Shown in pieces: positions 53,701 to 60,888 of a DNA stretch of 64,000 bases. The number at the start of each line of letters is the position of its first letter. The stretch's first letter is position 1. The stretch comes from Christensenella sp. UBA7703 (GTDB lineage Bacteria > Bacillota > Clostridia > Christensenellales > CAG-138), in the NCBI GenBank assembly GCA_002482505.1, contig DLGD01000014.1, forward strand, positions 1-64,000, written 5' to 3'. The notes below the pieces were generated by a model. The model saw only the letters and a list, made by a program, of their open reading frames with translations. It was not told the origin of the DNA and did no database searches. The translations under genes were made by a program, and so were the position numbers.

Positions 53701-53784
53701 ATCGCGGGGATTGTGGTGGTTTCGGCAAAAACAAAAGGATCGGGGCACAAGCAGCATAGACAAAAAACACGAAAGTTAAGATGA
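50737..53784 (+). CDS. Large BspA-type LRR surface protein with two N-domain/LRR blocks
   Basis: A 1015-residue exported protein: signal peptide ending near KAHAEEEEE, then two blocks, each a GW-containing N-domain plus BspA-type LRRs. Block 1 opens IGWDISEEGVLTVESDAGW; block 2 opens DGWSYATNGTLTLRSNEGW near residue 510. They are followed by the shared FAGSDYDFGYPAIT module, Thr/Pro stalk, TM helix and basic tail. This looks like an internal duplication of the architecture of the 49071 gene. The start at 50737 follows TGAGGTG by about 4 bases, 22 bp after the upstream stop. Adhesion or binding is likely, not shown. Confidence 0.9.
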   Translation: MPKKVRSLVLGLFLALVGVISAALVVGKAHAEEEEEWEWGDPYPPVSGIGWDISEEGVLTVESDAGWQDYLAKGPGEWIYEYDSITERVQKLVIGKNVTMLSIFDTKRMNEATLMETDYMLIGHAGPYQKVVSIALQNPKSMPPKIEVEEGNPVFVVIDGLLINKKKQSVVLSEINVSNVVIPDGIKSIEAWAFYQRKLKSVTFPNTLESIGAAAFSQCIALTRVVLPDSVVKVEACAFSGCSLQSITLSKNLKTIEGFAFSSCEIQEVKIPAGVSSVGFKAFQSCKSLKRVQLPEGLTKIDNYAFGDCSVLEEINLPDSLTYIGYRAFEDCTKWRIIQLPNTLNRIGGEVFYGCNPILLQLPNQLVIENTPPEKQGWCTTFEEPESTQTLGISYVETLIVSGSRYKFGEYAAKTADQIVFLTNPPANIHSFVTKVHSGNVSFLDKFASNWDQVDEDAWGDLTLQQVSQNQVEEMIRASIDLSKTGHVPREPAEEQTSDEETYQVFEHDGWSYATNGTLTLRSNEGWIDALQQDGLGHGGILVIGKKITELPFYDLTEPVPIEGFQNPTDVQDDDESLFAKDKSMSGYLWPWKIYLEPGNTAFIYGDGMLVDMRTMEIVMSDSALPEHVVIPEGIRSIGNGAFIGRIIKSVQLPSTLEKVGADAFRDCSYLTSIDIPNSVTTIGKRAFWECTSLKTIHFPRELKVIKEGTFRECGLVDVVLPDDVCELGEEAFFRCEELQNVRLSASLKKIGPVAFSDCGKLKHVWFSDKLESIGVGAFSWCIQLKDVVLPDSVHEIGVHAFLNCELSLLRLPPALQMYDYDWDNQQFLPDVELEKGMTLGLDSVGAVIFAGSDYDFGYPAITDAKNVYFLSTPPEEVGQILDKDSVGNIYCSDEFEHQWTRSSVASWVRQKLTILPAAEINALVEEAVNATPEPIVTPRPTPTPLPTETPWPTPIITPVATPKEEAPAENKPIDPLLFVFAGVIAVVIAGIVVVSAKTKGSGHKQHRQKTRKLR
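53276..53723 (+). repeat. 448-bp direct repeat, copy 2
   Basis: Counterpart of 50221-50668, at a constant offset of 3055 bp. Differences cluster around positions encoding QIKAIT versus EINALV. Confidence 0.9.
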
Positions 53785-53864
53785 AAAATCAAAATCAATA
53801 AATTCTGTTGTCTTTTTCATGAAGCAGGAATATTCTTGTTTTGAACGAATGAATCATACGATAG

Positions 53865-53902
53865 GCCGCCGCTGTGATTACATCCATTTTCGCAACGGCG
53901 GC
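53865..53902 (+). terminator. Likely terminator after the LRR island
   Basis: GCCGCCG (53865-53871) pairs with CGGCGGC (53896-53902) around a 24-base loop, followed by TTTG. It is moderately strong. Confidence 0.55.
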
Positions 53903-53952
53903 TTTGTATAAAATCAAGTAATCGAAATTAGATCGGTTGGGGGATGACACAG

Positions 53953-54843
53953 ATGGCTTACGCAATCGAAACCAAGAAACTTACAAAGTACTACGGCAAG
54001 GCGCGGGGAATTGTGGATGTTGACCTCGCGGTGGAGGAAGGCGAAATCTTCGGCTTCATCGGCCCAAACGGCGCGGGAAAGTCTACTACCATCCGCACGT
54101 TGCTGGGGTTGATCAAAAAAACGGGTGGATCGGCCACGATCTTCGGCATGGACTGCGAAAAAGAGAAGGTGAAAATTCTCTCGGAGGTCGGCTATCTACC
54201 CGGCGAAGTGTTTTATTATGACAACATGCGCGCAATCGACCTGCTGCGCTATTCCGCGAGCTTTTACAAGAAGGATTGCACCAAGCGAATTGCGGAACTC
54301 GCCGACGCGCTCTCGCTCGACCTCAACAAGAAGATTGAGGATATGAGCCTCGGCAACAAGAAAAAAGTCGGAATTGTGCAGGGGCTTTTGCATGCGCCGC
54401 GGCTGATTATCCTTGACGAACCAACCAGCGGGCTCGATCCGCTCATGCAGCGGACGTTTTTCGACCTCATTCAGCGCGAAAACGAGCGGGGAGCAACGGT
54501 GCTCTTTTCCTCGCACATACTCGGCGAAGTGCAGCGCATTTGTGACCGCGTGGCGATCATCAAAGAAGGGCGGATTGTCGACCTGCGCAGTATCGACGAT
54601 TTGCGCAAGAATTCTTATAAGAAAGTAAGCTTCACAGCGGAGCAACCCGTTGCGGATTTTTCGCTTGCAGGTGCGGCGCAGATTGCGCAGGAGGGCACGG
54701 CTACGAGTTTTCTTTATAGTGGAGAAATCAACGCGCTGCTGAAGAAGCTTGCCGATTTGCCGCTCGTCAACGCGGACATCAGCGAGCCGGAACTGGAGGA
54801 AATCTTCCTGCACTACTATGAGGACGGGGAGGCGGCAAAATGA
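53953..54843 (+). CDS. ABC transporter ATP-binding protein
   Basis: A 296-residue single-NBD ATPase of the export (CcmA/BcrA-like) type. Walker A is GPNGAGKSTTIRTL, signature MSLGNKKKVGIVQ (a variant of LSGGQ), Walker B LIILDEPTSGLDP, and the H-loop is FSSHILGE. I prefer the ATG at 53953 (8 bases after GGGGGA) over that at 53944. With the two permeases at 54890 and 55703 it forms a three-gene exporter, for example for peptides, lipids or antibiotics. Confidence 0.92.
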   Translation: MAYAIETKKLTKYYGKARGIVDVDLAVEEGEIFGFIGPNGAGKSTTIRTLLGLIKKTGGSATIFGMDCEKEKVKILSEVGYLPGEVFYYDNMRAIDLLRYSASFYKKDCTKRIAELADALSLDLNKKIEDMSLGNKKKVGIVQGLLHAPRLIILDEPTSGLDPLMQRTFFDLIQRENERGATVLFSSHILGEVQRICDRVAIIKEGRIVDLRSIDDLRKNSYKKVSFTAEQPVADFSLAGAAQIAQEGTATSFLYSGEINALLKKLADLPLVNADISEPELEEIFLHYYEDGEAAK

Positions 54844-54889
54844 ACGCCCTTACCCATGGACCGAATTGTAGTGTGTATTGGAGGAAGCG

Positions 54890-55690
54890 ATGAACGTTTA
54901 TCGTTTTGAATTACGCCGCGCCTGGGTCGGGGTCGCGGTTTGGACGCTGGTGATCACGGGGCTGCTCGTTGGGCTAATCGCGGGGGCGCTGCCCGCATTC
55001 CTGGAGAGCCGTACTGCGGTTGAACACATGCTGGAGCAATTCCCGCCTGCATTTGCCGCGATGTTTGGGATGCAGATGGACAATCTCTTCAGCTTTGGCG
55101 GGTTTTATGCGTTTGGGTTTCTTTACTATGCGCTCTTTGGCGCGATCATGGCCTCCGGCATCGGGCTTGATCTCTTTTCGCGGGAAAAACGCGAGAAGTG
55201 CATGGACTTTTTACTCACGAAACCGCGCGCAAGGAGCAGACTCTTTTTAGAAAAGCTGCTTGCGGCGCTGACGATGCTCCTTGGTTCCAACGTGATCTTC
55301 ATTCTGGCTTCGCTTGCGCTCTATCGTGCCTATGCGCCCGCACCGCTGCTGACGGAGCGCGCACTGCTTGCGGCAAGCTCCCTGCTCTGGATTGAACTGC
55401 TGTTTCTTGCGATCGGCGCCTGTTCCGCCGTGTTCGCGCGGAAGGTGCGCTCCGTCTCCGGCATGGCAACCGCAATCGGCTTTGCGGGCTTTTTGCTCAG
55501 CGCGCTGCATAGCCTCCTTGAGGAGGAGAAGCTTCGCTATATCACACCGTTTAAATATTACGACGCAGCCAAGGCGTTTTTTGATGGTGGGTTCGAGGTT
55601 CGTTATGCGCTCACAGGGGCAGCCGTCACGCTCCTATTGATGACTGCCGCCTATCTGCGCTATATCCGCGCGGATATCCCGGCGCTGTAA
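54890..55690 (+). CDS. ABC-2 type transporter permease
   Basis: A 266-residue permease with about six hydrophobic segments. It opens MNVYRFELRRAWVGVAVWTL, then has DLFSREKREKCMDFLLTKPR, a typical cytoplasmic line of ABC-2 permeases (compare MDFLLTKP in both permeases). GGAGGAAG lies before the ATG at 54890. It pairs with the ATPase upstream and the permease downstream. Confidence 0.88.
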   Translation: MNVYRFELRRAWVGVAVWTLVITGLLVGLIAGALPAFLESRTAVEHMLEQFPPAFAAMFGMQMDNLFSFGGFYAFGFLYYALFGAIMASGIGLDLFSREKREKCMDFLLTKPRARSRLFLEKLLAALTMLLGSNVIFILASLALYRAYAPAPLLTERALLAASSLLWIELLFLAIGACSAVFARKVRSVSGMATAIGFAGFLLSALHSLLEEEKLRYITPFKYYDAAKAFFDGGFEVRYALTGAAVTLLLMTAAYLRYIRADIPAL

Positions 55691-55702
55691 GGAGGAAAAC
55701 GT

Positions 55703-56500
55703 ATGAATCTGTTTCGAAAAGAACTCAAATCGGGTTTCAAACCGTTCCTCTTTTGGTCGCTGGGGCTGTTCGTGTTCGTCTTTGCGGGCATTGTGAAGTC
55801 CAGCGCGGCCATGTCGGACGGAAAGTTTATGACCGAATTGATCAGCAAGTTCCCGCGGATCGTCGTTGCCGCGATGGGCATGGCAAACGTGAATATTGCG
55901 CAGTTCAGCGGCTTTTATGCGGTGCTGATGCTGTACATCTTCGTGCTCACTGCGGTCTATGCCGCGCATCTTGGCAGCGGTGCGGTCTCCCGCGAGAGCG
56001 TGGATAAAACCTATGAGTTTCTCTTTACCAAGCCGAGAACGCGCGCGTTTATCCTCTCGCGCAAACTGCTTGCCGGGTTGGTGTTTCTCGCGGCTTATGC
56101 CTGCCTGAATCTCGTCTTCTCGCTGCTTGCGGTGCGCCAGCTTGGGCTGCCTGACGATTACTCCGGCCTGTTCGCGCGTTTTTCACTCGCGCTGTGGCTT
56201 ATTGGATTGGTATTCTTCTCGCTTGCCGCACTGTTTGCCGCGGGCTTTCGCGCGGCGGAACACGGCGCGCGGGCGGGCAACCTTGCCGTGCTTGGCGCCT
56301 ATGTGCTTGCCGTCGCTTATGACATGATCGATCAGCCGGGGATACTGCGGTTTTTCACGCCGTTTCGCTATTTTTTAAACGCGGAGGTGATAACGGGCAA
56401 CGTTTCTTTGCTCTTTACGCTGCTGTGCCTTGCGCTGTCCACTGTGTTTCTTCTTGTCACATTCCGGCGCTTTGAAGCGCGCGATCTGGGTGCGCTCTAG
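55703..56500 (+). CDS. ABC-2 type transporter permease
   Basis: A 265-residue permease homologous to the preceding gene. It opens MNLFRKELKSGFKPFLFW, with SRESVDKTYEFLFTKPRTR matching the REKREKCMDFLLTKPR line. About six TM segments. AAGGAGG lies 8 bases before the ATG. The two paralogous permeases probably form a heterodimer driven by the ATPase at 53953. Confidence 0.88.
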   Translation: MNLFRKELKSGFKPFLFWSLGLFVFVFAGIVKSSAAMSDGKFMTELISKFPRIVVAAMGMANVNIAQFSGFYAVLMLYIFVLTAVYAAHLGSGAVSRESVDKTYEFLFTKPRTRAFILSRKLLAGLVFLAAYACLNLVFSLLAVRQLGLPDDYSGLFARFSLALWLIGLVFFSLAALFAAGFRAAEHGARAGNLAVLGAYVLAVAYDMIDQPGILRFFTPFRYFLNAEVITGNVSLLFTLLCLALSTVFLLVTFRRFEARDLGAL

Positions 56501-56550
56501 ACCCGCAACTGCGTGACAAAACGGAAAACTCTTTTCAAACCTTCCGTAAA

Positions 56551-56594
56551 ACCGCCCGAAATGCGTCTTTTTCGCTTTTCGGACGGTTTTTTTT
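56551..56594 (+). terminator. Rho-independent terminator
   Basis: ACCGCCCGAAA (56551-56561) pairs with TTTCGGACGGT, with one mismatch, then eight T. It ends the exporter operon. Confidence 0.8.
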
Positions 56595-56655
56595 GTGATA
56601 ACATCATGCAGACTCATTAAAAAACAGGATTTGATGGAGACAAACAACACACACG

Positions 56656-57705
56656 ATGGATTTTCTCAATCTTGTCTTCTGGAACAACACGGTTCTGGAT
56701 TATATCGTTTTCCTTGGCGCTTTGGTGCTTGGCGCAGCGCTGATTTTCGCGCTTGGGCGGATCGCGCTTAGGCGATTGGCGGCCTATTATGATAAGACAC
56801 AGTCGTCCTATACGCAACTGACGCTGTCCGGCATCAAGCAATATCTTCTGCCGACGGCGTATTTCACGTTGTTTTATACCTGCACGCGGATGCTGGTGCT
56901 CAACGAAAAGCTTGCGAAGATTGTCCGCGGTGTTTCTGTGCTGTTTGCAATCGTGATGGGGGCTATCTTCCTTGCGTCGCTTGCCTCGCTGTTTTTCACA
57001 AAGCTCGGTAAGGGCAAGGGAGACAGCGCTTCGCTCGCCATCAAATGGCTCATCCGGCTCAGCAAGGGTGTCATCTGGGGTATCGCGCTGATTCTGTTCC
57101 TCGATAACATTGGGGTCAAAATCACGTCGCTCGTCACCGGCCTTGGCATCGGCGGGGTGGCGATTGCGTTTGCGGCGCAGAGCGCGCTGAGCGACATCTT
57201 CTGCTTCTTCACGATCTTCTTCGACAAACCCTTCGAAATCGGAGATTTCATTATCGCGGGCGATCATATGGGCACCGTGGAGCACATCGGCGTGAAAACC
57301 ACGCGCCTGCGCGCCATCGGCGGCGAACAACTGATCGTCTCCAATGCGGATCTCACTGGCTCGCGCATTCGCAACTACAAGACCATGCAGCAGCGCCGCG
57401 TGAGCTTCACGCTGGGGGTTACGTATGATACGCCGACGGAGAAGCTTAAGGCGATTCCGCAGATGATCCAGACGATTGTGGAGGGCACGGAGGACGCAAC
57501 GTTTGCGCGCGCGCACTTCGCGTCGTTTGGCGCATACAGCCTGAGTTTTGAGGTGGTCTACTTCGTGCAGAGCGGGGACTATGACCGTTATATGGACATC
57601 AACCAGCGTATCAATCTTGGCATCAAGGATGGCCTCGAGAAGCTCGGCGTGTCGTTTGCCTTCCCGACATCGATTGTGCAGATGCGGCCGAAGCAGAGCA
57701 GGTAA
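56656..57705 (+). CDS. Small-conductance mechanosensitive channel (MscS family)
   Basis: A 349-residue channel. There are four to five hydrophobic segments, then the pore-lining TM3 and neck (GLGIGGVAIAFAAQSALSDI) followed by FTIFFDKPFEIGDFI and a beta-domain line GTVEHIGVKTTRLRAIGGE. It opens under membrane tension on osmotic down-shock. Length is close to small MscS proteins with an extra N-terminal helix pair. It is a single-gene unit between terminators. Confidence 0.93.
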   Translation: MDFLNLVFWNNTVLDYIVFLGALVLGAALIFALGRIALRRLAAYYDKTQSSYTQLTLSGIKQYLLPTAYFTLFYTCTRMLVLNEKLAKIVRGVSVLFAIVMGAIFLASLASLFFTKLGKGKGDSASLAIKWLIRLSKGVIWGIALILFLDNIGVKITSLVTGLGIGGVAIAFAAQSALSDIFCFFTIFFDKPFEIGDFIIAGDHMGTVEHIGVKTTRLRAIGGEQLIVSNADLTGSRIRNYKTMQQRRVSFTLGVTYDTPTEKLKAIPQMIQTIVEGTEDATFARAHFASFGAYSLSFEVVYFVQSGDYDRYMDINQRINLGIKDGLEKLGVSFAFPTSIVQMRPKQSR

Positions 57706-57735
57706 AGCGAGCTCACGACAACCAGGCGCAAAAAC

Positions 57736-57769
57736 AAGACGGATGAGAGAAATGTCTCCCGTCTTTTTT
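57736..57769. terminator. Bidirectional terminator
   Basis: AAGACGG (57736-57742) pairs with CCGTCTT (57759-57765), with an inner GAGA/TCTC, then T. It separates MscS from converging rsgA. Confidence 0.75.
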
Positions 57770-58860
57770 CATTCGTTGTGATAATCTCCGCGCTTGCCGC
57801 CGGATTTTTGCAGCGCTTTGCTGAATTTTGCGATCTCGGTCGTGCGCTGCTGCTTGAGCTTGAGATAATCCGCCTGACTTGCGGCATATTGGGATTCCCG
57901 CTGAAGTTTTTTGTAGCTCTCAAAGCGCGTAAGCGGCAGCTCGCCTGCGGCAATTGCCGCCTGCACCGCGCAGCCCGGCTCGCGCTCGTGGCTGCAATCG
58001 GAGAAGCGGCAGAGCGGGAAATACTGTTCCACGTCCGCAAAGGATTCGCTCAAGCCTGCGGAAGCATCCAGCATGCCGAGCTCTCGCATGCCCGGGGTGT
58101 CGATGATCAATACACCGTTGTTCATCCGGATGAGCTGACGGTGCGTGGTGGTATGCCTGCCCTTGCTGTCGTCCTCGCGAATCTCACTGACCGCCATGAC
58201 GGTTTCGCCTGCAAGCGCGTTGACAAAGCTGGATTTTCCAACGCCGGAGCTGCCGAGCAGCACGATGGTCTTGCCGGGCTTGAGATAACCCGCGAGCGCG
58301 GCGAATCCGTCGCCTGTCTTCGCGCTGACGGCGAACACATCGACCCCCGCCGCGACGCGGAGAATTTCGTTCATCTGCTCTTGATAGGATTCCACGAGGT
58401 CGGCCTTTGTGAGTACAACAACAGGCATCGCGCCGGATTGCCACGCGAGAGTGAGATAGCGTTCCAACCGCTTAGGATTGAGGTCGTGGTTGAGCGACTG
58501 CATGATAAACACGCTGTCAAAGTTTGCCGCGACGACCTGATCCGCTTCGCCCAGCGTTGGATTTTTGCGGGCAAAGAGGGAGCGGCGGGGCAGGGTTTCG
58601 GTGATTGTGCTATCGCCCAGTTCGTTGTAGGCGATCAGCACAAAATCGCCTGTTGTGGGGAATTCCTGCGTACCGCCGTTGAAGTACACGGCGGATTTCA
58701 ACCGCCCGAAGCACTCGCCCTGTTCGCAAACGAGAGCATAGCGCTCCTTATGCACCGCGGTGACGCGCGCGGGGATTTCAACAATCGACCCGCGCGCTTC
58801 CAGCGCCGCGCGCATGGCGGGCAAAAAACCATAGGTTTCCAACTCCGCCGGATTACTCAT
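57769..58860 (-). CDS. rsgA: Ribosome small-subunit GTPase RsgA
   Basis: A 363-residue circularly permuted GTPase that checks 30S maturation. An OB domain comes first. G4 VLTKADLV precedes G1 LLGSSGVGKSSFVNALAG and G3 DTPGMRELG. The C-terminal zinc knuckle is CRFSDCSHEREPGC. The protein is longer than usual (about 300), with a Gln/Lys-rich C-terminal tail. Its ATG overlaps the stop of the small ORF upstream (ATGA), so translation is coupled to it. The nearest promoter I find is about 1.3 kb upstream, before a structured leader. Confidence 0.95.
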   Translation of the reverse strand: MSNPAELETYGFLPAMRAALEARGSIVEIPARVTAVHKERYALVCEQGECFGRLKSAVYFNGGTQEFPTTGDFVLIAYNELGDSTITETLPRRSLFARKNPTLGEADQVVAANFDSVFIMQSLNHDLNPKRLERYLTLAWQSGAMPVVVLTKADLVESYQEQMNEILRVAAGVDVFAVSAKTGDGFAALAGYLKPGKTIVLLGSSGVGKSSFVNALAGETVMAVSEIREDDSKGRHTTTHRQLIRMNNGVLIIDTPGMRELGMLDASAGLSESFADVEQYFPLCRFSDCSHEREPGCAVQAAIAAGELPLTRFESYKKLQRESQYAASQADYLKLKQQRTTEIAKFSKALQKSGGKRGDYHNE

Positions 58861-59060
58861 CGCCCTGCCCTCACGAGAAGCGCGGCAAACAGGTGCTTAA
58901 GGGACTTCTGCGGCCTTGCGGGCGTTTGCGCGTCATAGGCCTGCAGCTTCGGTGCGCAACCCCTACAGGGGTGCTGCGCAAATGTGCTGCCGAATTGTCC
59001 GGCGTTGAGCGTCGACCCCTGCGCGGGGGACGCGAAATAGTTATGCGGATCGGGGTTCAT
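58857..59060 (-). CDS. Small ORF C before rsgA (unknown)
   Basis: 67 codons, MNPDPHNYFASPAQG..., with GGAGGG 5 bases before the ATG. The same frame is open up to an ATG at 59216 (119 codons), which overlaps the stop of ORF B. The C-terminus is basic and hydrophobic (RPQKSLKHLFAALLVRAGR). The stop overlaps the rsgA start. I do not recognise it. Equal length, strong SD and position beside rsgA suggest it is translated. Confidence 0.5.
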   Translation of the reverse strand: MNPDPHNYFASPAQGSTLNAGQFGSTFAQHPCRGCAPKLQAYDAQTPARPQKSLKHLFAALLVRAGR

Positions 59061-59212
59061 ACTTCCCTCCAAATTTTTGGTTCGTCGTTTTCGGTGCGGC
59101 TCCATCAGCCGGAGACGGAGAACCGCCCGGCTGAGAGCCCGCTCCAGATTGAATTCCGGCTGTTGCCGGAGTGTTAGCGCGCCCGACGGCGCAAGATTGA
59201 GGCTAAGTGCAC

Positions 59213-59419
59213 TCATACGTGGAGAACCCCCTCGATCATGGTCAGGAACAGGCCTTTTGTGCGGATGGCTGCTGCTTTTTGTGCACGCTGCGCGGGTTTG
59301 CCGCGGCGCTTGCCAGAGGCAGCCATCTCCGCAAAAGTTAGGGCGCGATGTTGAAAATGATGTTTTGCTGCCGCCTCCAACCAGGGAGTGGCAGACATCA
59401 GGTAAAGATCGTGAATCAT
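59213..59419 (-). CDS. Small ORF B before rsgA (unknown)
   Basis: 68 codons, MIHDLYLMSATPWLEAAAKHH..., with TTGGAGGAAACC before the ATG. The frame is open up to 59566 (117 codons), which overlaps ORF A's stop. The C-terminal region (RAQKAAAIRTKGLFLTMI) loosely resembles that of ORF C. Function unknown. Confidence 0.5.
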   Translation of the reverse strand: MIHDLYLMSATPWLEAAAKHHFQHRALTFAEMAASGKRRGKPAQRAQKAAAIRTKGLFLTMIEGVLHV

Positions 59420-59562
59420 GGTTTCCTCCAAATAATTCTCAGTTCGTCGTGTGTCTGGCTGGTTTGCCGGACGGTACGCCGTCCGCGCAGAATAGCGCGA
59501 GACAGTTTTCATGGCATCGGCGCTCATCGAGCGCGCGGCGGGAAGAAGAGCGAGAACGCTGT

Positions 59563-59769
59563 TCATAAACTTGCCGCCTTTCCATGTGCGAGTGCGATGG
59601 GATGCGCGCCGCTGCGGCGGGCACGGTTGCTTGCCTCGCTGTTGCGGGTGTTCCGCTCCCGGTTGTGAGCGCGGTTACTGTCTGCGGTAATGGCGCAGTC
59701 AAGCTGAGATAGCCTTTGAACAGTTTCCGCCAAAAGCAAGTTCGACGGTAAATCGTTTGTGTAAGTCAT
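59563..59769 (-). CDS. Small ORF A before rsgA (unknown)
   Basis: 68 codons, MTYTNDLPSNLLLAETVQRLS..., with AAGGAGAG 6 bases before the ATG. The C-terminal half is rich in Arg, Asn and Ser (NRARRSGAHPI). The stop overlaps the ATG of the longer ORF B frame (ATGA). First of three SD-preceded ORFs whose starts are 350-359 bp apart. Function unknown. Confidence 0.5.
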   Translation of the reverse strand: MTYTNDLPSNLLLAETVQRLSQLDCAITADSNRAHNRERNTRNSEASNRARRSGAHPIALAHGKAASL

Positions 59770-59904
59770 GTTTTTCTCTCCTTGCGCAAATTCTGCGCGG
59801 TCGTTTGTGTAAAAAGGCATAAAAATAGCCATGACGGGCAGCCCACTCGGGACTGCTCTCACGGCTGATTCGGTATTGTGTTCGTTCCTGACTGCAAACA
59901 AAAA

Positions 59905-59929
59905 CGAGCACACCCGATCGATGTGCCCG
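59905..59929 (-). terminator. Terminator or attenuator hairpin in the rsgA leader
   Basis: Minus strand: CGGGCACA, 9-base loop, TGTGCTCG, then five T. It lies between the leader peptide ORF and small ORF A, so most transcripts could stop here unless an alternative fold forms. Confidence 0.6.
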
Positions 59930-60060
59930 TAAAAAATACAGTTCTTCGAAAGGTTCTGCTGACAGACGCTGGCGCTACTTCACGATCGGCGCTTGAAATG
60001 ATCTCGTTGGAAGCGCGAAAAAAGATACGTGAGAGGAGCTGCGTCTGACGTATTCAGTTG

Positions 60061-60093
60061 TTAGGCGTTTGCCACCCTGACCTTGCTCAGCAT
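60061..60093 (-). CDS. Leader peptide ORF (10 codons)
   Basis: MLSKVRVANA, preceded by GGAAAGGGG about 12 bases upstream. It is followed by CAGACGC (minus strand, 60041-60047) and its complement GCGTCTG (59963-59969), then by the terminator hairpin. The layout resembles a translation-controlled attenuator. Short ORFs arise by chance, so confidence is limited. Confidence 0.45.
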   Translation of the reverse strand: MLSKVRVANA

Positions 60094-60161
60094 TTGTAAT
60101 TATTTCCCCTTTCCGATTTCGCATGGAGCAGTTACGCTCGTTTGCGAATCATTACGGGCAG

Positions 60162-60191
60162 AGTATAGCATGCAATTTTCTTTTAACGCAA
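60162..60191 (-). promoter_or_regulatory. Promoter of the small-ORF/rsgA unit
   Basis: Minus strand: TTGCGT (60186-60191), 18 bases, TATACT (60162-60167). The predicted leader to small ORF A is about 385 bases. Confidence 0.55.
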
Positions 60192-60269
60192 GAGAAATTT
60201 GCGAAAAAAATCATATATTTTCGAGAAATTATTCGAAAAGCTTGTATATACCCTAATAAATAAAAAAAT

Positions 60270-60286
60270 CCGGCTCAGGCAGCCGG
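60270..60286 (-). terminator. Terminator after crcB
   Basis: CCGGCT, five-base loop, AGCCGG, followed on the minus strand by an ATTTTTTTATT run. Confidence 0.8.
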
Positions 60287-60308
60287 AAAAGAGGGATATC
60301 GGGTTATT

Positions 60309-60677
60309 TTAGCGAACGAGTGCACTTGCGCCATAGATTGCAAACACGCAGAGCACGACGCTAAGGATCATGTACAGCAGCGCCACAACGGGCTTTCCGC
60401 CGGAGAGCAGCCCGTGTGCTTCCAGCGCAAAGGTGGAAAACGTGGTGAAGCCGCCGCAAACGCCGACCTTTAGAAACAGCATCGCGCGGGGATCAAACGA
60501 GGGGGATTTTCCGGCTATCGCCATGATGAGACCGAGCAGAAACGCCCCGAGCACATTGATACCGAGCGTGACGAGCGGGAAACCGCTCTCATGCCGCAGG
60601 GGCAAAAGACTCACAAGATAGCGCAGCACAGAGCCGACCAGCCCGCCGAGGCCAACGAAAACACAGTTGAGAATCAT
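60309..60677 (-). CDS. crcB: Fluoride exporter CrcB/Fluc
   Basis: A 122-residue four-TM protein. Landmarks: GGLVGSVLRYL near the start, TLGINVLGAFLLG, and the pore line GFTTFSTFALE with its Phe box. It forms antiparallel dimers that expel fluoride. The start at 60677 is 9 bases after GGAATT, a weak SD; the upstream frame to 60761 was rejected. No second crcB is nearby, so it would act as a homodimer. Confidence 0.93.
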   Translation of the reverse strand: MILNCVFVGLGGLVGSVLRYLVSLLPLRHESGFPLVTLGINVLGAFLLGLIMAIAGKSPSFDPRAMLFLKVGVCGGFTTFSTFALEAHGLLSGGKPVVALLYMILSVVLCVFAIYGASALVR

Positions 60678-60833
60678 TGCAGGAATTCCATACTCCAGAT
60701 CGTTTTTTTGCGGCGTACACGCGCGCACGCAACGGCAAAAGCATATCACCGAATGATACATCTGGCAAAAGGTTTTTAGCGGGCGGCTTGGGGCCTGTTT
60801 TCCCGAAAAGTTGGGGCAAACAAATCAAAAAAA

Positions 60834-60860
60834 ACGGCAGCCCGTTAATGCAGGCTGCCG
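60834..60860 (-). terminator. Terminator after the GH3 gene
   Basis: Plus-strand CGGCAGCC (60835-60842) pairs with GGCTGCCG (60853-60860). On the minus strand the hairpin is followed by eight T. Confidence 0.85.
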
Positions 60861-60888
60861 CTGTGCGTGAATGGATAAAATCGAGGGG

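Noticed and set aside
57778..58938. 386-codon ORF antisense to rsgA
   Set aside because: rsgA has all GTPase motifs; the antisense frame shows none.
60655..60700. Fluoride riboswitch before crcB (GGAGTATGGAATTCC on the minus strand)
   Set aside because: The match is partial, overlaps the start codon, and the second conserved half of the aptamer is absent.
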